Shown here piece after piece: positions 16,568 to 25,300 of a stretch of DNA of 64,000 nucleotides. A program made the position numbers and the translations under genes. This stretch comes from Loktanella sp. M215. Its GTDB lineage: Bacteria > Pseudomonadota > Alphaproteobacteria > Rhodobacterales > Rhodobacteraceae. The notes under the pieces were generated by a model. That model searched no databases. It was not told the DNA's origin and saw only the letters and a program-made list of their open reading frames with translations. The DNA lies in NCBI RefSeq assembly GCF_021735925.1, contig NZ_WMEA01000004.1, forward strand, positions 124,001-188,000. The letters run 5' to 3'. How positions within the stretch are numbered: the stretch's first letter is position 1; every line of letters begins with the position of its first letter.

Positions 16568-17701
16568 ATGGTTAACGGAAAACATTACATCGAGCCTCCC
16601 ACCGGCGATAACGATTTTAGATCGCTCATTCAGGCAGCGATCGCCGCTGGTGTTGGCCGGGATGTGTCGGCGAATGGCGAACCAGCTGAACCCTGGACGG
16701 CAGAAACGCTCACGGCGGCTATCAACCAGGTTGAATCGGGTCGAAGTATGATCGACCTACGAACCGTGCAGAGGTGGCTCGCTCCGCAGGGTCGTGGTGG
16801 CATAAGCGTTCCCAACTTGCGCCGATTGGCAATGGTATTTGGGTGCGGCGATGCCAGCAAAGCAAGCGCGTGGCAGGTCGCTTTGATGCGGGCGCGTGGG
16901 CGCAAAAGATCCGAACCGCGCAATGGTGCAGATGATAGCTCGCCCGATGATTCAGCTTATGATCCAGCCGCGATTCCAGCAGGCGATGTGCCAATACGAA
17001 CCCCTAGTCTGGCAAGTTCATGGGAGGCTTGGTTCAGTCGCGATGACACGCTCAAGCTGTCAATCTTGATCTGGGCGGCCTACGCTGTGAACGGTCTCGT
17101 GAACGGAATCTTGGGTCTGCTGTCGGTCAGCTACAGCGTGACACCCGATCTTTCCAAAGAGGTCGGATTTCTTTGGGCACCAACTTGGACCGTTTTGCCC
17201 GCACTGATCCTGCCGCTGTTCATCATGCGGGTGAGCTTCAGTCTGACGCACTGGCGGTCGTATGGGCGCTGTCGTCTTTTGGGTGGATCGTCTTGCTATA
17301 CGCGCACAGAAGAAGATGCGTCATTATGGGACGCTCGAATAGACAGGACCGCCTTCCCTTTCTGGATGATCCTCGTGCTGTGTCTTGGTGGCGTTTTTCT
17401 TGCCCAGTGGGTTGGGATATGTCTTCGGCTCTACGCAGAAGGTGAGGCCGGTATATACCAGATTGACAGAAACCTTCTGACCCTCGTTCGGCCGGAATTT
17501 GTTGGTCAGGGTGCGTCGGCTGTCGTTTCCATGTTTGGTTACCTCTACTCCGCTCTCTACGTGTTCATATTTCTGACTGCGCTCATGTTCCTTTTTATCA
17601 TGGCCGGGGATTATGAATGGCTGGCCCACAACAATGATGGTGAAATCGAGCAAGAAGTTGCGATCCGGGGAGGGGTCAAGGATCGCGATTTCAGCCTTTG
17701 A
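16568..17701 (+). CDS. HTH-like N-terminal domain plus membrane domain protein (RcgA-like putative transporter)
   Basis: This protein has 377 residues. Residues about 45-100 resemble a DNA-binding/XRE-like region (LRTVQRWLAPQGRGGISVP, NLRRLAMVFGCGDASKA). A polar linker leads to about four hydrophobic segments, for example LSILIWAAYAVNGLVNGILG and ALYVFIFLTALMFLFIMAGD. The arrangement, together with the downstream hydrolase, recalls the RcgA/RcgR pair annotated in Rhodobacter plasmids; this match is from memory of the family, not a search. The start ATG at 16568 follows GGAAAG at good spacing. It is the first gene of a three-gene cluster immediately before the virB operon. Whether it senses a signal at the membrane or transports one is unknown. 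Confidence 0.65.
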   Translation: MVNGKHYIEPPTGDNDFRSLIQAAIAAGVGRDVSANGEPAEPWTAETLTAAINQVESGRSMIDLRTVQRWLAPQGRGGISVPNLRRLAMVFGCGDASKASAWQVALMRARGRKRSEPRNGADDSSPDDSAYDPAAIPAGDVPIRTPSLASSWEAWFSRDDTLKLSILIWAAYAVNGLVNGILGLLSVSYSVTPDLSKEVGFLWAPTWTVLPALILPLFIMRVSFSLTHWRSYGRCRLLGGSSCYTRTEEDASLWDARIDRTAFPFWMILVLCLGGVFLAQWVGICLRLYAEGEAGIYQIDRNLLTLVRPEFVGQGASAVVSMFGYLYSALYVFIFLTALMFLFIMAGDYEWLAHNNDGEIEQEVAIRGGVKDRDFSL

Positions 17702-18194
17702 TTCAGCGCTTTTGATTGGCTGGGCCGCGATTGCGATCAAACTTCAGGCAGCTTATCTATCATCGGATGCGACAAATATCGCGCTTTGGATTTTCCACGA
17801 TCTGACCGGCGTCCTGCGGTTATCGGCCGACGTCAACGGGACCTTGCCTAATACGTCTGTCTCACATTTTACGACGTTTCTGTTGGTTGCGGTCGCCAAT
17901 TTTGCGCTGTTCGTTTGCGCTTCGCGGGTCAGCAGGGGTCAAATGGCGCTTCGCCAACGTGCCCAAGGCGGTTACGTACCAGCGCGTCCCCTGTTCGGAT
18001 ACGTCCCTTGGAAGACGTTCGCCATTGTTCAGGTTTTTCTTGTTTGCACCCTTCTATCTATCGGGCAGGTCCAGGGCTTTTCGCTTGCGCTTGTCTGCTC
18101 TGTGGTGCTTTCGATCTGGTGTCTGACAAGACGCCGCACTCGCTCTGGGACAAAATATCATGGAACAAGCACCATTTTACACTGCAATCGCTGA
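17634..18194 (+). CDS. Membrane protein of unknown function in the RcgA/RcgR-like cluster
   Basis: About 186 residues with four predicted membrane helices (ALLIGWAAIAIKLQAAYL, FTTFLLVAVANFALFVCAS, FAIVQVFLVCTLLSIGQVQG, FSLALVCSVVLSIWCL). It overlaps the previous gene by 68 bases and the following hydrolase gene by 35 bases in different frames, indicating close coupling. The start is uncertain; ATGs at 17613, 17634 and 17637 are possible and none has a good ribosome-binding site. No family was recognised. Confidence 0.55.
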   Translation: MMVKSSKKLRSGEGSRIAISAFDSALLIGWAAIAIKLQAAYLSSDATNIALWIFHDLTGVLRLSADVNGTLPNTSVSHFTTFLLVAVANFALFVCASRVSRGQMALRQRAQGGYVPARPLFGYVPWKTFAIVQVFLVCTLLSIGQVQGFSLALVCSVVLSIWCLTRRRTRSGTKYHGTSTILHCNR

Positions 18195-19109
18195 AGGTCC
18201 GGAGGGCGGTCAGGCCTTTTGGGCGCGTGCTGAAGATGGAGTGAGGTTACGGCTTGCTCACTGGCCAGTTTCAAGCGCGGCTCGGCGTGGCGAAGGGACT
18301 GTCTTCATCGCACCGGGGCGTTCCGGCTACATTGAGCGGTATGGCCGTTTGGCTAAGCGGTTGGGAGAGGCAGGATTCGGCACGTTCGTCATTGATTGGC
18401 GCGGTCACGGGTTGTCGGACAGGCTGACCGAAGATCCAAAAATCTGCCACGTCGAGCGGTTCACCGACTATCAGCACGATCTCGACGCCATGATCCAGGC
18501 AGCCCGCGATCTTGACCTGCCGCGGCCCTGGACGCTAATCGGCAATTCGATGGGCGCGGCAATCGCCCTACGCGGTCTGGTCCGGGAGTCGAACTGAAGG
18601 CTTGCGCCTTCGTGGGGCCAATGTGGGGGATCACCCTACCGCCGCCCGTTCGTTCAATCGCGGGCGTGTTGTCCAAATGCGCGCGACTGAGCGGGTTCGG
18701 AAATCGCTTTGCACCGGGACAGAGCGGGCAACCCTATGTCACAAAAGCCCCCTTCGAAGAAAACACGATGACGGGGAACGCGGACGAATACGCTTACTGG
18801 CAGTCGCAGGCGAAGGCTCATCCGGAACTGATGATCGGTGGCGTGAGCTTCGGCTGGCTCAACGAGTCTTTGAAAGAGTGTCGTTCGCTCGCTTCGATGC
18901 CTTCACCACCGATCCCTTGTCTCGCTTTCTGCGGAGAGGCCGATGGGGACGTGGATAAGGAAGCGATCCGCACCCGCATGGCGGACTGGCCGAACGGCAA
19001 CTACGTCCTGATCCCGAAAGGTCGCCACGATCTTTTATCTGAGCAACCAGAGATCCGTGAGGCGGTGATCGACCGAATTCTCAATCTCATGGGTCACATT
19101 AACCCGTGA
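18160..19109 (+). CDS. Alpha/beta hydrolase (RcgR-like putative quorum lactone hydrolase), frameshifted
   Basis: The first frame has an oxyanion and Ser-hydrolase core: GTVFIAPGRSGYIERYGRLA, VIDWRGHGLSDR and IGNSMGAAIALRGLV with the nucleophile Ser. It stops at 18597. The other frame resumes exactly there (ELKACAFVGPMWGITLPPPV) and carries CGEADGDVD and IPKGRHDLLSEQ, with the catalytic Asp and His, to 19109. Inserting one G in CGGGAG near 18583 restores the reading. The protein, about 316 residues, belongs to the lysophospholipase/lactonase-like alpha/beta hydrolases. Its position behind the RcgA-like gene suggests an acyl-homoserine-lactone hydrolase as in RcgR, but this is inference. As sequenced, the triad is split between frames and the product would be inactive. 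Confidence 0.75.
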
Positions 19110-19282
19110 AAGCTTTGATTCGCGCGTTTTGCCGCTTATGGATAGTTTTGAAGACGAACCAAACTCAATGAGCGTACTCATAGATTTCAGTGAAATTTAT
19201 ATGTTGTGCGCATATTTATAAGAATGTAGGTTGAAGGTGCCCAGGTAGGGTGCCTGACCCTTCATACAGAAGGACCACAGGC

Positions 19283-19673
19283 GTGGATGTAGATTTACAA
19301 AAAGAAGCGCCAAATGTGGTCATGGAACCAGAGTTTCGACAGCTGCTTCGGATGGGGTATCAAGCTCAGGTCCTTTGCGTGGGAGATGCCTACTACAAAG
19401 CAGCCGTCTGGTATGGCGAGTGGACAGTCCGCGTCGTCAGCGATGATGGAAGCGTCTCAAAAACACTGGTCGTATTTCCGCGCCGAGCGGGCGAAGTTCA
19501 AGAAATCAAAATCAAAGTCTTCCGGACGATCAACGGCTGCGCATCGTTTATGCACCGAATGGGTTTCGCAGACTTCACTCTCCCCCTTTTTCGAGGGGGG
19601 GGCAGTCGAACCATACCCTTCCCGATCAAGCTGGGAACAGCAGCGAAAGCTAACCTCCCGCATCATTGCCTGA
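19283..19673 (+). CDS. Unknown protein at the head of the virB operon, frameshifted
   Basis: The frame from the GTG at 19283 (AGAAGGA before it) reads [65 protein letters not shown]. It then runs on, without a stop, into the following transglycosylase. After the T5/G8 runs near 19587-19600, a second frame reads [26 protein letters not shown] and stops at 19673, which looks like the natural end. One extra T or G therefore appears to fuse two separate genes artificially. The family is unknown; its place before virB1 suggests a conjugation-linked role. Confidence 0.55.
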
Positions 19674-20311
19674 TTGCATGTTTCCTCCTGTCGTTCAGCA
19701 ACCCTGCGCTCGCGGATAACGCTTGGGGCGGCATCGGCGGCGGCTGGAAAACCATTGGCGGTGATCGAGAACCGCAGCCTTCAATCTCAACGTCAAATGC
19801 CCCGGTGTCGGTCATTGGTGCATCGCCAGAGGGGCAAGTCCTGCCTGCGGCGTTGGCCGCTGTGCCTGTGTCGGTTGGCACGAACCGTGCGCTGGTCCGG
19901 TCTGTAGCATCGCGCTACGCCTCGCATCCCATCGTGAAAGCGGCCGGGATCGACCCGCGCGAGTTCATCATTTTCTTTGACGTGATGATCCAGACCGAAA
20001 GCGGCTTTGACGAACACGCCCGCAGCCCTGTCGGTGCAATCGGTCTGGCGCAGCTCATGCCCGGAACGGCGCGGATGCTCGGCGTCGATCCCAACGACAG
20101 GGCGCAAAACCTTGACGGTGGTGCGCGGTATCTGATCGCCCAAATCGCAGAATTTGGAACGCTCTCGCTGGCCTTGGCGGCCTACAACGCAGGCCCCGGC
20201 GCGGTGCGAACCTACAAAGGCGTCCCCCCTTACCGGGAGACCGAACGGCATGTCTCTAAAGTCATGTCCAATTACGAGCGCCAGTGGCGGCGCATTTCCT
20301 CACAGGAGTAA
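19670..20311 (+). CDS. virB1: VirB1-like lytic transglycosylase
   Basis: The protein, about 213 residues, begins with a signal-like [15 protein letters not shown]. The SLT domain has catalytic Glu in [20 protein letters not shown], followed by [28 protein letters not shown] and [14 protein letters not shown]. It cuts peptidoglycan so the T4SS channel can cross the cell wall. There is no ATG; the frame is open from 19283 because of a probable indel upstream. The natural start is presumably a CTG or ATT codon around 19670-19673, overlapping the previous gene's stop, or has been lost. virB2 follows after 5 bp. Confidence 0.85.
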   Translation: MIACFLLSFSNPALADNAWGGIGGGWKTIGGDREPQPSISTSNAPVSVIGASPEGQVLPAALAAVPVSVGTNRALVRSVASRYASHPIVKAAGIDPREFIIFFDVMIQTESGFDEHARSPVGAIGLAQLMPGTARMLGVDPNDRAQNLDGGARYLIAQIAEFGTLSLALAAYNAGPGAVRTYKGVPPYRETERHVSKVMSNYERQWRRISSQE

Positions 20312-20316
20312 CCACC

Positions 20317-20622
20317 GTGAACATGAATGTTTACCGGGCGGGCGCGCTTTGCGCCGGCGCCCTGATCCTTTGCGCCTATGGCACAGATCTTGCGGCGCAA
20401 GATATCGACTTCACGAAGGCCGAGGACGCGGGCAACCAGGTCGTTGCCTTCATGCGTGGCCCGCTTGCGACCATTGCGTTCGTGATAGCACTTGCTGCGG
20501 CGGGCTTCATGGCCGCGATGAACCGGATCAGCTGGGCGTGGCCCGGTGCCGTGATCCTCGGGGCCGTGCTGGTGTTCGGCGGTCCCGCGTTTGTCGATAG
20601 CCTCCGGTCGATCCTGTCGTAA
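20317..20622 (+). CDS. virB2: VirB2 pilin
   Basis: The 101-residue protein has a long signal region ending near DLAAQ and two hydrophobic helices (RGPLATIAFVIALAAAGFMA; WPGAVILGAVLVFGGPAFV) separated by a short polar loop (MNRISWA), the VirB2/TrbC pilin layout. It forms the T4SS pilus. I chose the GTG at 20317, placed well after CACAGGAG; an ATG lies two codons later. Its stop overlaps the virB3 start. Confidence 0.9.
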   Translation: MNMNVYRAGALCAGALILCAYGTDLAAQDIDFTKAEDAGNQVVAFMRGPLATIAFVIALAAAGFMAAMNRISWAWPGAVILGAVLVFGGPAFVDSLRSILS

Positions 20623-20915
20623 TGGAAGAAACCGTCGTCATAAAAGGGCTGACCCGGCAGGCCAAAATGGCTGGCCTTCCCCTGCCCTACTTTATGGCGG
20701 TGGTCGGCCTGACCGTGCTGCCGTTCATGATCACGAAGGCGCTGCTGTGGCTGCCAACCTTCGCGATCTGGTATTTCGGCGCACGGTCGATCACCGCGAT
20801 CAACCCCAACGGCCACCGTCTGATTGCCATGCGGTTGCGTCATGTGCCGCAAAGCTTTGGCCGCACCCCGGTCCGTTTCCAACGCTCCACAAAGGGCCGT
20901 GCATCCGATGTATGA
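20622..20915 (+). CDS. virB3: VirB3 inner-membrane protein
   Basis: The 97-residue protein has one hydrophobic hairpin (PYFMAVVGLTVLPFMITKAL, WLPTFAIWYFGARS), like VirB3. It starts at the ATG overlapping the virB2 stop (TAATG), a translational-coupling signature. VirB3 sits in the inner membrane and works with VirB4 in pilus assembly. Its end overlaps the virB4 start by eight bases. Confidence 0.88.
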   Translation: MEETVVIKGLTRQAKMAGLPLPYFMAVVGLTVLPFMITKALLWLPTFAIWYFGARSITAINPNGHRLIAMRLRHVPQSFGRTPVRFQRSTKGRASDV

Positions 20916-23241
20916 ACTTTATCGCAAGATGCCCTACGGGGTCGAATTTGACGACACGACGATGATCCTGCGCGACGGGTCGGTCTGCGCTGCATTTGAA
21001 GTCTATGGCATTGATGCGGACACGTCGGATTCCGCTGACGTGCTGGACCTGCGCGCCCGCGTGTCCCAGATCCTCAATGGTCTGGACGAAAGTTTCAGCT
21101 TCTTCATCCACCGCTTCCGGCGCGACGTGCAAATCAGCGGCTACACCAAGCCGGTGCATCCCTTCGCCCATGCGGTCGATGATGCGTGGTTCGACGGGTT
21201 GAACGCCAGCCAGCCGAAAGAGGCCGTGATTGTCCTGACGATTGTGCGGGCGAACAATAATGCGCTGCGGGTGCCGCTGCTCGGCAAAGCCCTCAAGCGG
21301 GTCGGACGGAAAAATCTGGCGGAACTGGCCGGATCACTATCTGAACTGACGTCTGTGTTTGCCGACGCCCTGAATGTCACCTTGTCACCGCTGTCTATCT
21401 CTGACGGTGCGTTCGGGTCGGCCATGGCGGTGCTGAACTTCCAGCCCTACGCGTCCATGCGCCGTGGTCTTATGACGCTTGTGGCGCAAGACGTGAGCGA
21501 CGTGTCGCTGGAATTTGGTCTGGACGGCATTATCGATGTGAACGACGGCGAAGCGGTCGCGGCAGTGATCAGCGTCAAGGAAAACCCGACCGCCACGACG
21601 CCCGGCGCCCTTGATGCCCTGGGTGCGCTGGACGACGTTGTTGTGGTGCAGAACTATGCGCCGATCCACCGCGACAACATTGTAGAACAAGCCCGCACCC
21701 GCATCCTTCAGATGCAGGCCAGTAATGACCTGGCGCAACGTGTGGAAAATCAGCTTGTTGAGGCCGTAGACCGGATCGAGTCGGGCGAACTCGGCGTCGG
21801 CGAATATCGCCTGACGATCCTCGTCCGCGCACCGGACCGCAAAGAACTCGACGCCCGCGTGTCGGACGTCATGAGCATTTGCCAGCGGGCCGGGTTCCGG
21901 ATGCTGCGCGACCGTGCGGCGACGGCCACGGAACTTCTGTCGTGTCACCCCGGCAACGGCCACATGACGGCCCGGTCGTCTTATGTGACTTCGGAGACGT
22001 TTGCCGATCTGGCGAGCCTGCACGGCGCTGACATTGGCGCAGGCGTTGGCGAAGTGCCATGGAACGAACCGATCACGGTTTTGGAAACCGAACGCGGCAC
22101 ACCCTACCGCTTCAACCTGCACCCGCGCGGTCTGCCGGATGCGGAACCCACGAACGGCCACACCCTTGTTCTGGGACCGTCGAACGGCGGCAAGACGACC
22201 ACCACCCTGTTCCTCGCGGCGCAAGCTCTGCGGCACGGCGGGCGGCTGATCGCACTGGACAAGGACCGGGCGATGGAAATGCCAATCCGCGCAATGGGCG
22301 GCACCTATGCCGCGGTGAAGGTGGGCGAGCCGACGGGTCTCAATCCCCTGCTGACCGAAACCGGCCCGCGTGGTGAAGCCCGGCTTCTCGGCTGGTTCTC
22401 GGCCCTGCTGGAACATACCGGCAAGCCCCTGACGCCGACCCAGAGCCAAGCCCTCAAAAGCGCCATTCGCCAGAACGCCTCCGCGCCGGGCAACCTCAAG
22501 AATTTCTCGCAATTCGTATCGCTGATCGGTGACGCTGACGACGGCAACGACCTTGCCCTACGGGTCCGCGAGTGGGGGCCTGACGGGCGCTATGCGTGGG
22601 TCTTTGGAGAGAGTGACGATGTGCTGGTCAACTTCGGGGCCAACGACGTGACAGCCCTTGATCTGACGGACGTGCTGGCGGCAGGGACGGAACGCACGGC
22701 CATTCTGGCCTACCTGTTCCGCGCCTTTGAGACGGTCATGGAAGAAAAGCGGCCGATGGTGCTGCTGGTCGATGAAGCGTGGCAGGTTCTCGATGATCCC
22801 TACTTTGCAGAGGAAATGAAAAAATGGCTCGTGACCGCGCGGAAGATGAACGTGGTCGTGGTGATGCTGACGCAGTTCCCGTCACAGATTCAGCAATCGG
22901 CAGCAAAGTCGATCCTCGAAGGTCTGCCGAACCAACTGATCTTTCCGAACCATCGCGCCGAACCCGGCCACTATGACGGCATGTCCATGTCGGACGGCGA
23001 GCTGTCCTTCATCCTCTCCAAGTCTTTGCAGGGTCGCAAGGCGCTGCATCGCACGGATGCCGGATCGACGATCCTCGATGTGGACCTGGGGCGGCTCGGC
23101 CCGCTGCTGACTGTACTTGGTGGCGGAAGGTCTGGGTCTGCCCGGTTTGGCGACGACTACCGCGACCGGCCTGACTTCTGGCGTGACCAGAGACCTTCCG
23201 ATGATCTTGAAACATCCCTTGAAAGGCGCGCGCATGTTTAA
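20908..23241 (+). CDS. virB4: VirB4 T4SS ATPase
   Basis: The 777-residue protein begins MYELYRKMPYGVEFDDTTMI. Walker A is GPSNGGKTT (residues about 423-431) and Walker B is MVLLVDEAW (about 617-625). WLVTARKMNVVVVMLTQFPS and related C-terminal motifs are typical of VirB4/TrbE. It hydrolyses ATP to drive pilus assembly and substrate transfer. The ATG at 20908 overlaps virB3; the longer open frame from 20824 lies inside virB3 and is not needed. Family length (about 780-800) agrees. Confidence 0.96.
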   Translation: MYELYRKMPYGVEFDDTTMILRDGSVCAAFEVYGIDADTSDSADVLDLRARVSQILNGLDESFSFFIHRFRRDVQISGYTKPVHPFAHAVDDAWFDGLNASQPKEAVIVLTIVRANNNALRVPLLGKALKRVGRKNLAELAGSLSELTSVFADALNVTLSPLSISDGAFGSAMAVLNFQPYASMRRGLMTLVAQDVSDVSLEFGLDGIIDVNDGEAVAAVISVKENPTATTPGALDALGALDDVVVVQNYAPIHRDNIVEQARTRILQMQASNDLAQRVENQLVEAVDRIESGELGVGEYRLTILVRAPDRKELDARVSDVMSICQRAGFRMLRDRAATATELLSCHPGNGHMTARSSYVTSETFADLASLHGADIGAGVGEVPWNEPITVLETERGTPYRFNLHPRGLPDAEPTNGHTLVLGPSNGGKTTTTLFLAAQALRHGGRLIALDKDRAMEMPIRAMGGTYAAVKVGEPTGLNPLLTETGPRGEARLLGWFSALLEHTGKPLTPTQSQALKSAIRQNASAPGNLKNFSQFVSLIGDADDGNDLALRVREWGPDGRYAWVFGESDDVLVNFGANDVTALDLTDVLAAGTERTAILAYLFRAFETVMEEKRPMVLLVDEAWQVLDDPYFAEEMKKWLVTARKMNVVVVMLTQFPSQIQQSAAKSILEGLPNQLIFPNHRAEPGHYDGMSMSDGELSFILSKSLQGRKALHRTDAGSTILDVDLGRLGPLLTVLGGGRSGSARFGDDYRDRPDFWRDQRPSDDLETSLERRAHV

Positions 23242-23428
23242 GGCACTTTTTGCTTCTTACCCTTCTGAATGGCTTGTCGGCCTGTGCAGAAAATCAGGGT
23301 CGCCAAACAAACTGCTGGTCCTCAAACGCGCTGGCATTTGCCGCGTCTGCCGCTCCGACCGCAGCTTGCGATTGGACCCCCATCGGTGGGTAAACGGGTG
23401 CGCCGTCCCGCCATGGCGCTTGCGCTGA
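23234..23428 (+). CDS. Possible small ORF between virB4 and the VirB5-like gene
   Basis: An ATG overlapping the virB4 stop opens a 64-residue frame (MFKALFASYPSEWLVGLCRK ...). It has two CxxC-like cysteines (GICRVCRSD) and overlaps the next gene's start. Translational coupling is plausible, but the frame has no recognised relatives and weak coding character. It may instead mark the region upstream of the next gene. Confidence 0.35.
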   Translation: MFKALFASYPSEWLVGLCRKSGSPNKLLVLKRAGICRVCRSDRSLRLDPHRWVNGCAVPPWRLR

Positions 23429-24501
23429 CCGCCTCCGGGGCGGTGGCGCAAGGCGTGCCGGAAATTGATGTGGCTGCGCTCGCCCAGATGCAGTCGATCA
23501 ACGCGGGCGAACAAGCCCAGATGGTTGAGCAAGCCCAGATCAGCGCCACGCTGACCCAAAACCTCGGATCTCGAGCGGATCAGATCGCCGCCCTGCAGGA
23601 CACCATCAATATGCTGCGCGGATCGTCGGCCATGACGGCGGACCTCGAAGGCTTGGACGGTATGGTCGCAAGTGCTGTCTATGCAATTGAGGACAACAAC
23701 CCCTACGCGGGGCGGTTGTTCGGTGACGCCCGCGAAACCATTGAGTCGATGATTGCCCAGACAGCGGTGAAGTTCGGCAATGACCCGGCGTTGGCGGCGA
23801 TCGGGATCAACGCGGTTGAGTTTCGGTGCTGGTTTCAGGCGCTGGTCAAGCAGGAAAGCCGGTTTCAGATCGGGGCGCGGTCTCCTGCGGCGGCCTTCGG
23901 GCTGACGCAGATCATTCCCGGCACGGCCAAAGACCTCGGCATTTATCCGGCCTACTACACCGATCCGCATCTGCAACTGGACGGCGGGGCGCGCTACCTG
24001 ATGCAGCAAATCCGCACGTTTCGGTCGATGCCGCTGGCACTGGCCGCCTACAACGCTGGCCCCGGTGCCGTGATGAAATACGACGGCATCCCGCCCTACA
24101 AGGAAACGCAGGATTACGTCAAAAAGATCAGCGGTTTTTACAACGTCTATGCCGCCCAGATCAGCGGCGCAGACCAGACCGGGACACTGGCGCTGGCGGA
24201 TATCTCGATTTCTGAAATGTCGAACATATCGGACGCGGCCATGTCCTACGCCGGTTACAGCCAGGAAATTCTGATCCAGTCGCTTTCGCGGCTGCAAGAG
24301 ATTTTGCGGCGTATCTCGCTCTCGGCCTCGGCCAAGGAAGCGATGGACCTCAACAGCTATGCCAAGGCGGAAGTCACGCGCATGGCCGGTGTTCTGACCC
24401 GGCTCATGGCGGTGAAGCGCAAGGCAGAATGGGCGCAATATGGAACGCTCTTTGCGGCCTACGCCCGCGACCGTGAATTTTTTGAAGGGATCACAGAATG
24501 A
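23398..24501 (+). CDS. VirB5-like protein with an inserted lytic transglycosylase (SLT) domain
   Basis: The 367-residue exported protein has three parts. Residues about 1-130 start with a signal peptide and AQGVPEIDVAALAQMQ, parallel to AQGVPTIDVSSIAQLQ in the next gene (VirB5). The middle is a complete SLT domain: ALVKQESRFQIGARSPAAAF with catalytic Glu, GLTQIIPGTAKDLGI, DGGARYLMQQI and [14 protein letters not shown]. The C-terminus (SAKEAMDLNSYAKAEVTRMA) again resembles VirB5 (GMKAAIDLNTRMTAEMGMAL). It therefore reads as VirB5 interrupted by a VirB1-like enzyme. The start is uncertain: GTG at 23398 gives a basic signal peptide; ATG at 23413 is inside it. It overlaps virB5 as ATGA. Confidence 0.85.
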   Translation: MRRPAMALALTASGAVAQGVPEIDVAALAQMQSINAGEQAQMVEQAQISATLTQNLGSRADQIAALQDTINMLRGSSAMTADLEGLDGMVASAVYAIEDNNPYAGRLFGDARETIESMIAQTAVKFGNDPALAAIGINAVEFRCWFQALVKQESRFQIGARSPAAAFGLTQIIPGTAKDLGIYPAYYTDPHLQLDGGARYLMQQIRTFRSMPLALAAYNAGPGAVMKYDGIPPYKETQDYVKKISGFYNVYAAQISGADQTGTLALADISISEMSNISDAAMSYAGYSQEILIQSLSRLQEILRRISLSASAKEAMDLNSYAKAEVTRMAGVLTRLMAVKRKAEWAQYGTLFAAYARDREFFEGITE

Positions 24502-25283
24502 ACAAGCTGCTCTCGACCGTGGCCTTGGCCCTCGCGCTGACTGGTGGCTCTGCCACGGCGCAAGGTGTTCCGACGATTGACGTGTCCTCCATCGCCCAAC
24601 TGCAACAGATGTTGGCGGAAGCCCGGTTGCAACTGAATGAGGCAGTCTCCCAGAACCTCAAACTGGACGACCAGACCTTGAAGCTGATCGCGCAAATCCG
24701 GCTGATGGAAGATCAATACAAGGCGCTGACGGACGGCTTTGCCGAAGGCAAGTTGCTGCTGTCCGGTGACTGGTTCAAAGACTTGCTGCCGGAAATCCCT
24801 GACCTTCAAGCGTCCTTGCAGGACGCCATGGCTGGCAACTGGAGTGCGATCGGCGCGGGCGGGAAAATCGGTGGACGTTCGACCACGGACATTGTGGGCC
24901 AGATATTTTCGAGCGCCGGCACCTCGACTTCGCAAATGACGGACCTCGCGAACAGCGAAGATCCTGGGGCGGCGCGGATCGGGGTGCAGGGCAACACTGG
25001 CGCGATGATGGGAGTGGCTGCGGAAGCCTCGCAAGAGGCGGCTGGAAAAAGCCTTGAACGGATCGAAGAACTGACCAGCAACATTCCCGACACGCAGGGC
25101 ATGAAAGCGGCAATCGACCTGAACACCCGCATGACTGCCGAAATGGGCATGGCGCTGGCGAACATCTGGCAACTCGAAGCCGCCCAGACCATCGGCCTCG
25201 GCCAAGCCGGTGTCATGACGGCGGCCACGCTGGCGGACGAACAGAAATACCTCGACCTGACCCCCTCGGATACGTCGGATTAA
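24498..25283 (+). CDS. virB5: VirB5-family T4SS protein
   Basis: The 261-residue protein has a signal peptide (MNKLLSTVALALALTGGSAT) and an alpha-helical mature part: SSIAQLQQMLAEARLQLNEA, QTLKLIAQIRLMEDQYKALT and an amphipathic C-terminal helix. This is the P-type conjugation VirB5/TrbJ pattern, a minor pilus component thought to sit at the tip. Its start overlaps the preceding SLT-containing gene by four bases, and the two share their mature N-terminus, suggesting duplication. An RBS-like GAAGGGA lies before the ATG. Confidence 0.85.
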   Translation: MNKLLSTVALALALTGGSATAQGVPTIDVSSIAQLQQMLAEARLQLNEAVSQNLKLDDQTLKLIAQIRLMEDQYKALTDGFAEGKLLLSGDWFKDLLPEIPDLQASLQDAMAGNWSAIGAGGKIGGRSTTDIVGQIFSSAGTSTSQMTDLANSEDPGAARIGVQGNTGAMMGVAAEASQEAAGKSLERIEELTSNIPDTQGMKAAIDLNTRMTAEMGMALANIWQLEAAQTIGLGQAGVMTAATLADEQKYLDLTPSDTSD

Positions 25284-25300
25284 TAGAAAGGAACTCCACC

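Noticed and set aside
19250..20311. One long ORF joining an unknown N-terminal part to the VirB1 transglycosylase
   Set aside because: The other frame gives a natural C-terminus ([20 protein letters not shown]) ending at 19673, and a signal-peptide-like stretch starts the SLT part. The fusion is best explained by an indel in the T5/G8 runs.
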